Notes: a model not told the origin generated them from the sequence alone. 64,000 bases of DNA from Muribaculaceae bacterium (GCA_017557665.1 JAFYYI010000024.1:54761-118760), one strand, 5' to 3'; positions 44,018 to 53,399 are shown, numbered from the stretch's first letter. Translations and numbers: made by a program.

Positions 44018-45586
44018 ATGATACAAGAGATTCAACTGCGCGTGAATCCACGCACGGCGGCCAGCATGAGTGAAATCATCCGCCATCTTGACAAGTATAA
44101 CGATATACCTGCCCAGAGCATTCGGGGGGTAAGAATCCTGAAGCGCTCAATAGATGCCCGCCAGCGCAATGTGGTGGTCAACCTCAAAGTGCGCGTCTAT
44201 ATTGATGAACCCATGACGCAGGACTATCTGGTGCCCCCTATCGATTACAAGCCGATTGAGGGCAAGCGGCAGGCGATAGTTGTGGGGATGGGACCAGGTG
44301 GCCTGTTTGCCGCGCTGCGTCTCATTGAGCTGGGTGTCAAGCCCATCGTGCTGGAGCGTGGCAAGGATGTGATGAAGCGTCGTGTCGATGCTTCGCGCAT
44401 CCAACGCGAGGGCATTGTGGACCCCGAGAGCAACTATTGTTTCGGCGAGGGTGGGGCAGGAGCCTATAGTGATGGCAAACTCTACACCCGCAGCAAGAAG
44501 CGTGGTTCGGTAGACCGGGTTTTGGGCATCTTTGTCCAGCACGGTGCACGCGAGGATATTCTCATCGATGCCCATCCCCACATCGGCAGCGACAAGTTGC
44601 CGGCGGTGATTAAGGCAATACGCGAGACCATCCTGCGTTGTGGCGGTGAAGTACATTTTGAGACCAAAGTGACACGCCTTGTTGTTGAGGATGGCGTAGT
44701 CACGGGTGTGGAAACTGCTACAGGTGAGCATTTTAATGGCCCGGTAATTTTGGCAACGGGGCACTCGGCACGCGACGTGTATCAGATGTTGTATGACAGC
44801 GACATCACCGTTGAGGCAAAGGGCATTGCCGTGGGCGTGCGTCTCGAGCATCCCCAGCGCATTATCGACCAGATTCAATATCACAGCGTCTTGGGTCGTG
44901 GTGATTATTTGCCAGCCGCAGAATACAATTTTGTCACTCAGGTGGATCATCGTGGCGTTTATTCCTTCTGTATGTGTCCTGGCGGTTTTGTGGTTCCTGC
45001 TGTGAGCGAGCCTGATGGCCTCGTGGTCAATGGCATGTCGCCTAGCAACCGCGGTTCGCATTGGGCCAATTCTGGCATGGTGGTGGAGCTGCATCCCGAG
45101 GATTTGCCCGATGAATACAAGAAATATGGTGTGTTGGCAATGATGATGTTCCAGCGCGACATGGAACGTCGTGCCTTTACCGAGGCAGGCAATACCCTCA
45201 TCGCTGGTGCGCAGCGCATGAAGGACTTCGTTGACGGAAAGCCCTCACGCAATATCCCGCCATCATCCTATCTGCCTGGCGTGCAGCCGTCAAGACTGGA
45301 CTTGTGGATGCCCCAGTTTGTTGCCAATCGTTTGCGCAAGGGTTTTAAGGCTTTTGGCAAGAACGCCCGCGGTTTCCTTACCAACGATGCAACAGTCATC
45401 GGTGTCGAGACCCGCACTTCGTCCCCCCTGCGCATTCCACGCAATCTGGAATTGCTGCATCATATCACCATTCAAGGCCTCTATCCCTGTGGAGAGGGAG
45501 CCGGCTATGCCGGAGGTATCGTTTCCAGCGCCATCGACGGGGAGCGTTGTGCCGAAGCCCTTGCAGCCACGTTCAATCAACCATAA
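44018..45586 (+). CDS. FAD-dependent oxidoreductase (uncharacterised dehydrogenase family)
   Basis: 522 residues. N-terminal 80 residues are a ferredoxin-like substrate/regulatory domain (IQEIQLRVNPRTAASMSEII); then a Rossmann FAD site (IVVGMGPGGLFAALRLIELG, VLERGKDVMKR) and a C-terminal SAIDGERCAEA part with GLYPCGEGAGYAGGIVSSAI. The family (DUF-labelled FAD-dependent dehydrogenases, related to GltD/FixC folds) has no agreed substrate. It is a single-gene unit with its own promoter, followed by the SIMPL gene 111 bases later. Confidence 0.9.
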   Translation: MIQEIQLRVNPRTAASMSEIIRHLDKYNDIPAQSIRGVRILKRSIDARQRNVVVNLKVRVYIDEPMTQDYLVPPIDYKPIEGKRQAIVVGMGPGGLFAALRLIELGVKPIVLERGKDVMKRRVDASRIQREGIVDPESNYCFGEGGAGAYSDGKLYTRSKKRGSVDRVLGIFVQHGAREDILIDAHPHIGSDKLPAVIKAIRETILRCGGEVHFETKVTRLVVEDGVVTGVETATGEHFNGPVILATGHSARDVYQMLYDSDITVEAKGIAVGVRLEHPQRIIDQIQYHSVLGRGDYLPAAEYNFVTQVDHRGVYSFCMCPGGFVVPAVSEPDGLVVNGMSPSNRGSHWANSGMVVELHPEDLPDEYKKYGVLAMMMFQRDMERRAFTEAGNTLIAGAQRMKDFVDGKPSRNIPPSSYLPGVQPSRLDLWMPQFVANRLRKGFKAFGKNARGFLTNDATVIGVETRTSSPLRIPRNLELLHHITIQGLYPCGEGAGYAGGIVSSAIDGERCAEALAATFNQP

Positions 45587-45697
45587 CAGAATTTTTAACA
45601 ACAAAATCAACATTTTTTTGCTTTTTGTGCACAATATGGCGCACATTTTGCAGTTATTGATGCGATTATGGTTTTTTAAACTCAAGATGTCACAATT

Positions 45698-46402
45698 ATG
45701 AAACAGAAAGAGATCATTTCGGCTGCCCTCATCGCATTCAGCGTTATTTGTTTGGGCTGGTTTATTAAGGCTGGCATTGACGACTTTGCCAGCAAGGACC
45801 GCAAGGTTAATGTTAAGGGACTCGCCGAGCGAGAAGTGATGGCCGACAAGGTGACGTGGCCCATCGTCTCCAAGGAAGTGGGCAATGACCTTCCTGGCCT
45901 CTATGACCGCATCGGAGTCACACAGGGTAAAATCAAGTCCTTCTTGATAAAAGGTGGTGTGAAGGAGAACGAGATCAGTGTGAACGCTCCCCAAGTGGTG
46001 GACCTCACCGCTCGTGAGTATGACACGGGCAACAAGCCTTACCGTTACATCGTCACTTCGGTCATCACGGTCTCGTCAAAGAATGTGGAGCAGGTGCGCA
46101 AACTCATTGCACAGCAGGGTGACCTCTTGCGTGAGGGTGTGGCTGCCGTTGGTGACAGTTACGAGAACCAGATTAACTATGAGTTTGAGGCTTTCAGTGA
46201 CATGAAACCCAAGATGATGCAGGAGGCCATCGAGAATGCCGAGAAGACGGCCCAGCAATTTGCCGAAAATTCGCATTCCAAACTCAACAAGATCATCAGT
46301 GCCGACCAGGGCCAGTTCTCCATTGATGACCGTGATGCTAATACCCCGTGGATTAAGAAAGTGCGCGTTGTGACCACTGTCACTTACTCCCTGAAAGACT
46401 GA
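45698..46402 (+). CDS. SIMPL-domain (DUF541) membrane-anchored protein
   Basis: 234 residues with an N-terminal hydrophobic anchor/signal ([20 protein letters not shown]) and a SIMPL/DUF541 domain: [20 protein letters not shown], repeated beta-alpha segments, [15 protein letters not shown] and a final [14 protein letters not shown]. The family includes periplasmic oxidative-stress proteins (YggE-like), with unclear biochemistry. Ends 71 bases from the convergent umuC gene. Confidence 0.88.
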   Translation: MKQKEIISAALIAFSVICLGWFIKAGIDDFASKDRKVNVKGLAEREVMADKVTWPIVSKEVGNDLPGLYDRIGVTQGKIKSFLIKGGVKENEISVNAPQVVDLTAREYDTGNKPYRYIVTSVITVSSKNVEQVRKLIAQQGDLLREGVAAVGDSYENQINYEFEAFSDMKPKMMQEAIENAEKTAQQFAENSHSKLNKIISADQGQFSIDDRDANTPWIKKVRVVTTVTYSLKD

Positions 46403-46431
46403 CTTCAGTCACGACGAAAGGTATTAACTAA

Positions 46432-46490
46432 CTGAATTATCTGATAGCTTAGATTTCTGGTAAGGATTTCAGGCTAATCAGATAATTCAG
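46432..46490. repeat. 14-bp perfect inverted repeat between convergent genes
   Basis: CTGAATTATCTGAT (46432-46445) and ATCAGATAATTCAG (46477-46490) are exact complements with a 31-base loop. The right arm is the end of the umuC coding region (last codons and stop beside it), and on the plus strand it is followed by TTTCTGTTTC. It can act as a terminator for the SIMPL gene and perhaps for umuC. Confidence 0.7.
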
Positions 46491-47799
46491 TTTCTGTTTC
46501 TGTGATATGGCCATTAGGGTCATCAACATAATCAAATGGGTCAATCATGCCGGTGTAGAAATGAAGGGTTTTACTCTTGGTATTGAAGTGGTTCTGATTG
46601 GGTGACCACTCACCGCGTTGTAGACCTGGCGCGAGTTTTATTGAACGGCTGCCGTACATGTTATTGATACCGTCAATGCTGGTCATCAGGCGTCGCAGCT
46701 TACCATGATCTTCAGGGTCAAACACATTCAACTGGATGCCGCCTCCATGCACGATGTCAAGTGCCATTACCCCGGCTTTGCGATAAGAAAAGCCATCACG
46801 CCAGATGTTGTTCAAGGCATTGAGAGCCTGCCTCACTATTGTCATGGTATCGTTAGTGGGTGTGTCGAGTTGCAGTTGGCAGGAGTTGGAGTAGAAAGGC
46901 AGGTCTTCACGGAAACGGTCTCCGCGCACGTAGGTCATGATGCTGCCGGCCACACTGCCCTCATCACGCAACTGGCGTGCTGTGCGTTCGGCAAAACTGA
47001 CCACGGCATCGGCAATCTCGTCGCGGTTGGTGATGACTTTGCCAAAGGTGCGTGATGTCATGATGGTCTTGTGAGCTATGGTGACGGGGTTGGCGATTTG
47101 GCAGTCATGTCCCATGAGTTCACGCTGGGTGCGCTCTAATGTCACCGAGTACTGTGACCGCACCAGTGAGGGAGGCATTTTCACGAAGTCGGCTGCTGTC
47201 TTGATGCCTTTGGCCTGCAGTGAAGCGGCCAGCCTGCGCCCGATGCCCCACACGTCCTCAATCGCCGTGCGTCGCAGGATGATGTCAATAGCCTCTGGAC
47301 GAACCAGCCAATAAACGCCGTCGTTGATGCGGGGGTCGCGCTTGGCGATGTGATTGGCGACCTTGGCGAGTGTGCGTGAGGGTGCAAAGCCAATACTGAC
47401 AGGAATTCCCACATATTGCCTTATCTTCTTGACCAATACCGCCATTTTGCTATGAATTGTTTCCACATCTTTGTCCGGTAACTTGAAAAAGGCCTCATCG
47501 ACTGAATAAATTTGCAGATTATCAACCTCTTTGCCCATCAGGCTCATCACTCTGACAGATAAATCTCGATAGAGGATATGGCGTGCCGAAAGTTGGATGA
47601 CCTGTTGCGGATTGGTGTAATTCTTGATTTTAAAGGCAGGACATCCCATGGGGATACCAGCTGCCTTGGCTTCATTGCTACGGGCGATGACGCAACCGTC
47701 GTTGTTGGAGAGTACAACAACCGTTTTTCCGTTAAGGCGTGGGTCAAACACGCGCTCACAGGAAACGAAGAAGTTATTGCAATCAACCAGCCCGTACAT
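46474..47799 (-). CDS. umuC: Y-family DNA polymerase (UmuC-like)
   Basis: 441 residues. Motifs: YGLVDCNNFFVSCERVFDPR (Asp of site 1), VVVLSNNDGCVIARSNEAK, YSVDEAFFKL (Asp-Glu of the catalytic site), GIPVSIGFAPSRTLAKVANH and the helix-hairpin-helix IEDVWGIGRRLAASLQAKGI; the C-terminal little-finger and the UmuC tail are present. No umuD (LexA-like) gene lies beside it, in contrast to most umuDC pairs. Direct repeats sit just upstream of the start. It probably copies past DNA lesions. Confidence 0.93.
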   Translation of the reverse strand: MYGLVDCNNFFVSCERVFDPRLNGKTVVVLSNNDGCVIARSNEAKAAGIPMGCPAFKIKNYTNPQQVIQLSARHILYRDLSVRVMSLMGKEVDNLQIYSVDEAFFKLPDKDVETIHSKMAVLVKKIRQYVGIPVSIGFAPSRTLAKVANHIAKRDPRINDGVYWLVRPEAIDIILRRTAIEDVWGIGRRLAASLQAKGIKTAADFVKMPPSLVRSQYSVTLERTQRELMGHDCQIANPVTIAHKTIMTSRTFGKVITNRDEIADAVVSFAERTARQLRDEGSVAGSIMTYVRGDRFREDLPFYSNSCQLQLDTPTNDTMTIVRQALNALNNIWRDGFSYRKAGVMALDIVHGGGIQLNVFDPEDHGKLRRLMTSIDGINNMYGSRSIKLAPGLQRGEWSPNQNHFNTKSKTLHFYTGMIDPFDYVDDPNGHITETETELSD

Positions 47800-47804
47800 T
47801 TTTT

Positions 47805-47831
47805 AGTGAACAGTTAACAGTGAACAGTTAA
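47805..47831 (-). promoter_or_regulatory. Tandem direct repeats upstream of umuC
   Basis: AGTGAACAGTTAA occurs at 47805-47817 and again at 47819-47831, 14 bases apart, starting 5 bases upstream of the umuC ATG. They may be an operator (SOS-like) or a piece of the simple repeats common in this genome. Confidence 0.45.
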
Positions 47832-47863
47832 TAGTTAGAATGGGCAACAGCTTTCATGTCCAT

Positions 47864-47906
47864 CACTCCTAATTCCTCATTTCTAACTCCTAATATCTAA
47901 TTCCTA
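47864..47906. repeat. TAACTCC/TAATTCC-type short repeats
   Basis: Units such as CACTCCTAATTCC, CTAACTCC and CTAATTCC, the same family as the second half of 25970-26023. They overlap the stop of the ABC-F gene. Confidence 0.65.
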
Positions 47907-49772
47907 ATTTTCAGATAGTTCCAGCCAGCGCATTTCTTTCTCGTCAAGCAGGTCCTTGACTTCTTGGTAGCGAGCGGCCTTGGTGGCCACGTCGTCAAGG
48001 GTCTCTCCACTGGCAAACAGGGCATCGAGCTCGGCTTTTTCCTTATTGAGCGCTTCGATGTCGATATTGAGTTGTTCCAGTTCACGTTGCTCCTTGTAGC
48101 TGAGGCGCTTCTGCTCGCTGCGGTTGGCCCAAGTGTTCTCCTTGGGTTTGGCGGTTTCCTGCTCTTTGGCAAGTTGCGCTGCTTCTTGTTCATGGCGTTG
48201 TTTCCAGGCACGATACTCACTGTAATTACCTGGAAAGTCCTTGACATGGCCATTGCCAGTGAACACAAATGTGTGGTCCACCGTTCGATCCATGAAGAAA
48301 CGGTCATGGCTCACGATGATGACACAGCCGTTGAACTGCGACAGATATTCTTCCAGAATCTCCAATGTGGAGATGTCAAGGTCATTGGTCGGCTCATCGA
48401 GGATGAGGAAATTGGGCTTGGTCATCAGCACCATGGCCAGGTAGAGGCGCCGCCGCTCACCACCGCTCAACTTGGCGATATACTTCTGTTGGTCTTGTGG
48501 CGTGAACAGGAAGTGGTTCAGCCAGGCCATGGCGGTGTAATGATGCTTTTCGTCAAAGTAGATGTATTCGGCCACGTCGCGCACGGCGTCAATCACGCGC
48601 TTACCTTCGTCAAAGTTCATCCCCTCTTGGCTGTAGTGGGCAAATTTCACCGTTTCGCCGATTTCAAAGTAGCCACTATCGGGCTTGACGATATCCAGCA
48701 GCAATTTGATAAAGGTGGTCTTGCCCACGCCATTATCGCCCACGATGCCCAGTTTCTCATATCGGGCAAAGGTGTAATTGAAATCGTCAAGGATTACTTT
48801 GTCGCCAAAGCGCTTGCTCACATGATGAGCTGTGAAAATCTTTTTGCCGATATAGGCGCTCTTGACGTTCAACTCCACCTCGCCGTCGTCACGACGTTGT
48901 TGGGCGCGCTCCTGCAGGTCATAGAAAGCGTCAATGCGGTATTGCGCCTTATGGGCTCTGGCTTGAGGCTGGCGCCGCATCCAGTCGAGTTCGGTGCGCA
49001 GCAGGTTGCGGGCCAGTTCCACCTGGGCATTCTGGGCCTCGATGCGCTCGGCCCGTTTCTCCAGGTAGTAGTTGTAGTTACCATTATAGGAGAAGATGCT
49101 GTGCTGATCCATCTCCATGATGCGGTTGCAGATGTTGTCCAGAAAATAGCGGTCATGGGTCACCATCAGCAAGGTCACGCGGCTGCGTTGCAGATAGTTC
49201 TCCAGCCACTCAATCATGTCGATGTCGAGGTGGTTGGTCGGCTCGTCGAGGATGAGCATCTGGGGATCGTCAATCAACAGACGTGCCAATGCCACACGCT
49301 TCACCTGACCGCCGCTCAACTCCTTGACCGGTTGGTTATAGTCGGTGATTTTGAGTTGGGTGAGAATCTGCTTGAAGCGCTCCTCGTAGTCCCATGCGAC
49401 ATTGGCATCCATTGCCTGAATGGCGGTGGTCATGGCATCGCTGTCACCTGTGCGCAACGCTTCCTCGTAGTCATGGATGGCAGCCGAGCGCGGGTCATCG
49501 CCATGCAGGCAGGCGTCAAGTACCGTGTGGGCACCGCCCAGGTCAGGCAGTTGAGGCAGGTAGCCCACACGCAGGTTGTTGCGGTAAATGACGGTGCCGC
49601 TGTCTGGTGAAGCAACGCCGGCGAGGATGTCGAGTAGGGTGGACTTACCGGTGCCGTTTTTGGCAATAAGTCCAATCTTCTCACCCTCGGCCACACCGAA
49701 GGTGATGTCCTCGAAGAGCACATCGACGCCGAACGCCTTGCTCAACCCCTCAACCTGCAAATAACTCACCAT
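47904..49772 (-). CDS. ABC-F family ATPase (Uup-like)
   Basis: The ATG at 49770-49772 (MVSYLQVEGLSKAFGVDVLF) is chosen because the upstream in-frame extension is not homologous-looking; this gives 622 residues. Two ABC domains: Walker A IAKNGTGKSTLLDIL and GDNGVGKTTFIKLLL; signatures ELSGGQVKRVALARLL and KLSGGERRRLYLAMVL; Walker B with DEPTNHLD and DEPTNDLD. No membrane part. A Glu/Lys-rich coiled coil forms the C-terminus (about 550-622), as in Uup, which acts on ribosomes or DNA. Some ABC-F proteins give antibiotic resistance, but nothing here points to that. Confidence 0.93.
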   Translation of the reverse strand: MVSYLQVEGLSKAFGVDVLFEDITFGVAEGEKIGLIAKNGTGKSTLLDILAGVASPDSGTVIYRNNLRVGYLPQLPDLGGAHTVLDACLHGDDPRSAAIHDYEEALRTGDSDAMTTAIQAMDANVAWDYEERFKQILTQLKITDYNQPVKELSGGQVKRVALARLLIDDPQMLILDEPTNHLDIDMIEWLENYLQRSRVTLLMVTHDRYFLDNICNRIMEMDQHSIFSYNGNYNYYLEKRAERIEAQNAQVELARNLLRTELDWMRRQPQARAHKAQYRIDAFYDLQERAQQRRDDGEVELNVKSAYIGKKIFTAHHVSKRFGDKVILDDFNYTFARYEKLGIVGDNGVGKTTFIKLLLDIVKPDSGYFEIGETVKFAHYSQEGMNFDEGKRVIDAVRDVAEYIYFDEKHHYTAMAWLNHFLFTPQDQQKYIAKLSGGERRRLYLAMVLMTKPNFLILDEPTNDLDISTLEILEEYLSQFNGCVIIVSHDRFFMDRTVDHTFVFTGNGHVKDFPGNYSEYRAWKQRHEQEAAQLAKEQETAKPKENTWANRSEQKRLSYKEQRELEQLNIDIEALNKEKAELDALFASGETLDDVATKAARYQEVKDLLDEKEMRWLELSEN

Positions 49773-49802
49773 GGGCAATTGTGTTCTGTTGTGTCCTGTA
49801 TA

Positions 49803-49819
49803 TCGTGGCACCGCCACGA
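49803..49819. repeat. REP-like palindrome TCGTGGC-ACC-GCCACGA
   Basis: A perfect 7-bp stem with 3-base loop in the 55-base gap between the ABC-F start and the M18 peptidase stop. Similar intergenic palindromes are frequent in Bacteroidales. Confidence 0.55.
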
Positions 49820-49827
49820 CAATTCAA

Positions 49828-51126
49828 TCAACTGAAGAACTGCTTCATCACCTTGATCATGTTCACGTGGTCGTCACATGACCCCGTCTCGCGTACCGAG
49901 TGCATGGCCAGTACGGGATTACCCACGTCAACACCCTCGATGTCGAGTTGACCGGTCAGTATATTACCCAGCGTGGAACCGCCGGCCACATCGCTGTGGT
50001 TCACGAAGTACTGGAACGGAGCGCCGGCCTTCTCGCACAGGCTCTTGAAGATGGCAGCCGAGTGAGCATCACTCATATACTTGCAGTTGGCGTTCACCTT
50101 GACGCACGGACCACCGCCCAATGAGGGATGGTTGGTCGGGTCATATTTTTCGGGATAATTGGGGTGGAACGCATGGGCATTGTCGGCCGAAATCATGAAC
50201 GAGCGATGAACAGCACGTCCAAAGTCCTCAAAGTCGCCACCCAAAGCCATGACAAGTCTCAACAGCATGTTGCCCAACACGGGAGAGTGGGCGCCTTGTT
50301 TGGTGCCGCTGCCCGTCTCCTCGTTGTCAAAGATGGCTGCCACCAGTGTGGCATCTTTATCCTTGGCCTCGGTTATGGCTGTAATTGCTGCGTGTACCAT
50401 ACTCAGGTCATCAAGGCGGCCGGCCGAGATGAACTCATTGTTCAGGCCGAACAGGCTTGCCTTGCTCACGTCATAGAGCATCAGGTCAAAATCCAGGATG
50501 TCTGCAGCCATGACCTGTAATTCATCGGCAACAAGGTTGAGCAGTGTGTTTTGCCATTCAAAGTCCTTGTTGATTTTGGCGAGGATGGGCAGCATGTCTT
50601 TTTGCTTCGACAGATGGTTACCCTCGTTGACAGCGCGGTTGAAGTGGATAGCCAGGTGGGAGATGCACATCAACGGGCGGTCAATCTTGATGAGTTTGGT
50701 CACGGGATGCAAGGCGTCCTTGCCCTTGAGCAACACGCGTCCTGCCAGCGACAGGGGACGGTCAAACCAGGTGTAAAGAATCGGACCGCCATACACCTCG
50801 GTGTTCAGGCGCAAGATGCCACCGTCGCCAGGAATCTCACTAGCGGGCTTGATTCTGAAGCAGGGCGAGTCGCTGTGGGCTGCAATAATTTTGAAACCAG
50901 TGTCGGCCGGTTTTTTCTTGCCTACCTGTACGGCAAACACGGCGCTGTCATTTTTGGTGAAAAAGAACTTGTCGCCAGCTTTAGTCGTCAGTTTATCGTC
51001 TATTTTTTTCTCCTTGAAGCCGTTGGCGGTCAAGATTTTCTTCACGGTGTCCACTGCCAGGAAGTTGCAGGGGCTATTGTCCAGGAACTCAATCAGTGAG
51101 TCCACATAATTATTGGTTTTGCTCAT
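49828..51126 (-). CDS. M18 family aminopeptidase
   Basis: 432 residues, dinuclear zinc aspartyl-type aminopeptidase. Landmarks: FKIIAAHSDSPCFRIKPASE (His ligand), LDDLSMVHAAITAI, ATLVAAIFDNEETGSGTKQG (Asp/Glu ligands) and the C-terminal ANCKYMSDAHSAAIFKSL and HSDVAGGSTLGN (His ligand). Forms dodecamers in known homologues and trims N-terminal residues of peptides. Between DUF5063 and ABC-F. Confidence 0.95.
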   Translation of the reverse strand: MSKTNNYVDSLIEFLDNSPCNFLAVDTVKKILTANGFKEKKIDDKLTTKAGDKFFFTKNDSAVFAVQVGKKKPADTGFKIIAAHSDSPCFRIKPASEIPGDGGILRLNTEVYGGPILYTWFDRPLSLAGRVLLKGKDALHPVTKLIKIDRPLMCISHLAIHFNRAVNEGNHLSKQKDMLPILAKINKDFEWQNTLLNLVADELQVMAADILDFDLMLYDVSKASLFGLNNEFISAGRLDDLSMVHAAITAITEAKDKDATLVAAIFDNEETGSGTKQGAHSPVLGNMLLRLVMALGGDFEDFGRAVHRSFMISADNAHAFHPNYPEKYDPTNHPSLGGGPCVKVNANCKYMSDAHSAAIFKSLCEKAGAPFQYFVNHSDVAGGSTLGNILTGQLDIEGVDVGNPVLAMHSVRETGSCDDHVNMIKVMKQFFS

Positions 51127-51146
51127 AATATGATGTTATCTTAAGT

Positions 51147-51647
51147 TTATATTCCGTAGTAGATGGCGTTCAGGGCCCTCAGCACGTTACACAGCGTCTG
51201 ACCCCAATAGTTGATGAAGTTGATTTTGCATTGACACAGCATCTCGTGCTGTGTCTCGGTCAGTGCCTCCTGAATAGAATGTATGAGGTTGAAAAATTCC
51301 TGATACAGGTCGGCGAGATTCTCCGAGATTGACGCCGAGATGGGGGTGTCGCTGTATTTCATGTCCTCGAGGAACACTTCCAGATAAATGTCTTCCTCGG
51401 CCATGATTTGCTCAACTCGTACTCTCACAAGGTCATACACGTCCTCCTCTAGTGCCTGGTCGATAAACGCCTCGCTATAGGTGTCGTCATCGATATCATT
51501 GATGGTGATGTATAGGCGGGGGAGGAGTTTAAGCATCTGGGCCACAAACTGGTCGCGTGATTCACATTCATTGGCACGTTCCAGCGCATGGCAGTACTCG
51601 TTAGCAAGGGCGATAAATGCCAGTTCATTTGGTGTCAGTTTCTCCAT
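51147..51647 (-). CDS. DUF5063 domain protein
   Basis: 166 residues from the ATG at 51645-51647 (MEKLTPNELAFIALANEYCH). A fully helical protein (LERANECESRDQFVAQML...LPRLYITI, ADLYQEFFNLIHSIQEALT). The family DUF5063 has no known function. It overlaps the nadD gene by 23 bases (51625-51647), implying coupled translation with nadD. Confidence 0.82.
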   Translation of the reverse strand: MEKLTPNELAFIALANEYCHALERANECESRDQFVAQMLKLLPRLYITINDIDDDTYSEAFIDQALEEDVYDLVRVRVEQIMAEEDIYLEVFLEDMKYSDTPISASISENLADLYQEFFNLIHSIQEALTETQHEMLCQCKINFINYWGQTLCNVLRALNAIYYGI

Positions 51648-52242
51648 TGTGTTGTAGTTCTTGTTTGCGATACAGGTGCTTGCGTTCAATATATCCAAGA
51701 ACCTCATCGGGTACGTAATAGCGAACGCTTTTTCCTTCAGCCAGACGTTGGCGTATCTCGGTTGAGGAGAGTTCAATAATTGGTGCATCTACCAGTATCA
51801 CACGATCTTTCAGCTCGTCGGGGATGATTACTTCATACCCTAAACGAGGGTAGATGAGCACGTGGTATTTGGCAATGATCTCTTCGCTGTTACGCCACTT
51901 GTCGAATATCTGCCAGTTGTCTCCTCCGGTAACCAGGTAAAACTCGTCGTCAGGAAACTTCTCTTGTAAGGCATTGAGCGTGTCGATGGTGTAGGAAGGA
52001 CGGGGCATCGAGAACTCAAACGCTGACGTCTCAACGCCTTCAATGGGACGAGAGACCATCTCCACCATGCGCAGGCGGTCGGTGTCGGCCACTAGCCATT
52101 CCTTGTCCGCCTTTAATGGGTTGGCAGGCGATACCATGAACCACAACCTATCCACCGCTCCGCTGTTGATAATGTGCTGGGCGATAATCGCGTGACCGGT
52201 ATGTATCGGGTCAAATGACCCTCCGAATATCCCGATTCTCAT
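51625..52242 (-). CDS. nadD: Nicotinate-nucleotide adenylyltransferase
   Basis: Joins nicotinate mononucleotide and ATP to give deamido-NAD. 205 residues: MRIGIFGGSFDPIHTGHAII (nucleotidyltransferase HxGH), FYLVTGGDNWQIFDKW, and the C-terminal ELSSTEIRQRLAEGKSVRYY. Normal length. Lies 18 bases after gmk and overlaps DUF5063. Confidence 0.96.
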   Translation of the reverse strand: MRIGIFGGSFDPIHTGHAIIAQHIINSGAVDRLWFMVSPANPLKADKEWLVADTDRLRMVEMVSRPIEGVETSAFEFSMPRPSYTIDTLNALQEKFPDDEFYLVTGGDNWQIFDKWRNSEEIIAKYHVLIYPRLGYEVIIPDELKDRVILVDAPIIELSSTEIRQRLAEGKSVRYYVPDEVLGYIERKHLYRKQELQHNGETDTK

Positions 52243-52260
52243 GACAATGGGTAACTGTTG

Positions 52261-52842
52261 TTAGCTGGTTTGATTCGAGATGAATTCGGCAATGAGATCA
52301 TGGACCTCATTGACAGCCGTGTCGAGGTCATCGTTGATGACAGTGTGGTCAAATTTCGGGCCTATCGAGATTTCAAATTCGGCTTTGTTGACACGATTCT
52401 CGATGTCCTCCATGCTGTCGGTGCCGCGTTTGATGAGGCGTTGGCGCAGAACCTCCACGCTTGGCGGCTGGATGAAGATGCTGATGGCGCGGTCGCCGTA
52501 CATCTGCTTGACGTTCACACCGCCCAGTACGTCGAGGTCAAGCACCACGTTCATGCCCATGCCGGTAATGCGTTCCACCTCGCTCTTGGGTGTGCCGTAG
52601 AAGCGGCCTTCATAAACCTCTTGGTACTCTACCAGCTCATCGTTCTCAATCATCTGCTGGAACTCCTCGGGTGTGAGGTAATAGTAGTCCACACCATGCA
52701 CTTCCTGACCGCGGCGGGGGCGGGTAGTGGCCGATACCGAGAAGGCCAGCCGGAGCGACTCGTCCTGCATGATGCGACCGATGATGGTTGATTTGCCCGA
52801 CCCTGACGGGGCCGAAATGATAATCAATTTGCCTTGTTCCAT
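52261..52842 (-). CDS. gmk: Guanylate kinase
   Basis: 193 residues; P-loop IISAPSGSGKSTIIGRIMQ, GMP-binding SVSATTRPRRGQEVHGVDYY and GRFYGTPKSEVERITGMG, lid RQRLIKRGTDSMEDIENRV. Phosphorylates GMP to GDP. With yicC and nadD it forms a common Bacteroidota cluster; here a small OMP gene is inserted between yicC and gmk. Confidence 0.96.
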   Translation of the reverse strand: MEQGKLIIISAPSGSGKSTIIGRIMQDESLRLAFSVSATTRPRRGQEVHGVDYYYLTPEEFQQMIENDELVEYQEVYEGRFYGTPKSEVERITGMGMNVVLDLDVLGGVNVKQMYGDRAISIFIQPPSVEVLRQRLIKRGTDSMEDIENRVNKAEFEISIGPKFDHTVINDDLDTAVNEVHDLIAEFISNQTS

Positions 52843-52865
52843 ATTTGAGGTTTCAGTTTTTGTGC

Positions 52866-52885
52866 AGACGCAAGACCTTGCGCCT
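52866..52885. repeat. Palindromic AGACGC...GCG-type intergenic repeat, copy 1
   Basis: AGACGCAAG/CTTGCGCCT (8 of 9 pairs) between gmk and the OMP gene. Its core resembles the palindrome at 59741-59762, suggesting a dispersed REP-like element. Confidence 0.5.
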
Positions 52886-52922
52886 CATAAATTAATCAGT
52901 CGTGAAAATCCTGATATCTGAA

Positions 52923-53399
52923 TTAAAAAGCGTACTTAAATCCAAGCACCGTCACCGACTGATTGAAGTCCTTCATGATCTGGAAACGCTCCTCGGTAAA
53001 GAAATACAATTGATTCTTGATACGGTATTGGGCTCCCACGCCAACATTGGCTCCGCAACGGTCATCGCTGGCGTCACCAAACATTGCATCCCAGGTGTAA
53101 TGTCCATAGGTGAAGCCGACAAGCGGATAAATGGCAAAAGACTGACTTGTGGGAATGACATAATGTACGTTAAAATTGACATTTAGACCACTCATGCCGT
53201 CATTCTTGAAGAAATAGATGAACTCGGGTGCAAGACGCCAGTTGGTCAGTGGTTCAATTTGCACTTGTGCACCTAGGCCGGCCATTGAATGCTTGGAAGC
53301 ATATACAAATTCAGCGGCAGCTGAGATTTCACCCTTCTCGGCATGAGCACAGATAGTAGCGGCAATGGCAACAATTGCCATAAGGATGTACTTTTTCAT
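52923..53399 (-). CDS. Small outer-membrane beta-barrel protein
   Basis: 158 residues with signal peptide MKKYILMAIVAIAATICAHA. The mature part is eight amphipathic strands with aromatic girdles (FVYASKHSMAGLGAQVQIEP, WRLAPEFIYFFKNDGM, SFAIYPLVGFTYGHYTWDAM) and ends LGFKYAF, a barrel-assembly C-terminal Phe. Probably an eight-stranded OmpX/OmpA-like barrel. It sits between yicC and gmk. Confidence 0.78.
   Translation of the reverse strand: MKKYILMAIVAIAATICAHAEKGEISAAAEFVYASKHSMAGLGAQVQIEPLTNWRLAPEFIYFFKNDGMSGLNVNFNVHYVIPTSQSFAIYPLVGFTYGHYTWDAMFGDASDDRCGANVGVGAQYRIKNQLYFFTEERFQIMKDFNQSVTVLGFKYAF

Noticed and set aside
47964..49610. 548-codon open frame on the plus strand opposite the ABC-F gene
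   Set aside because: It lies wholly inside the well-supported ABC-F gene and encodes no recognisable domain; it is a shadow of codon bias.
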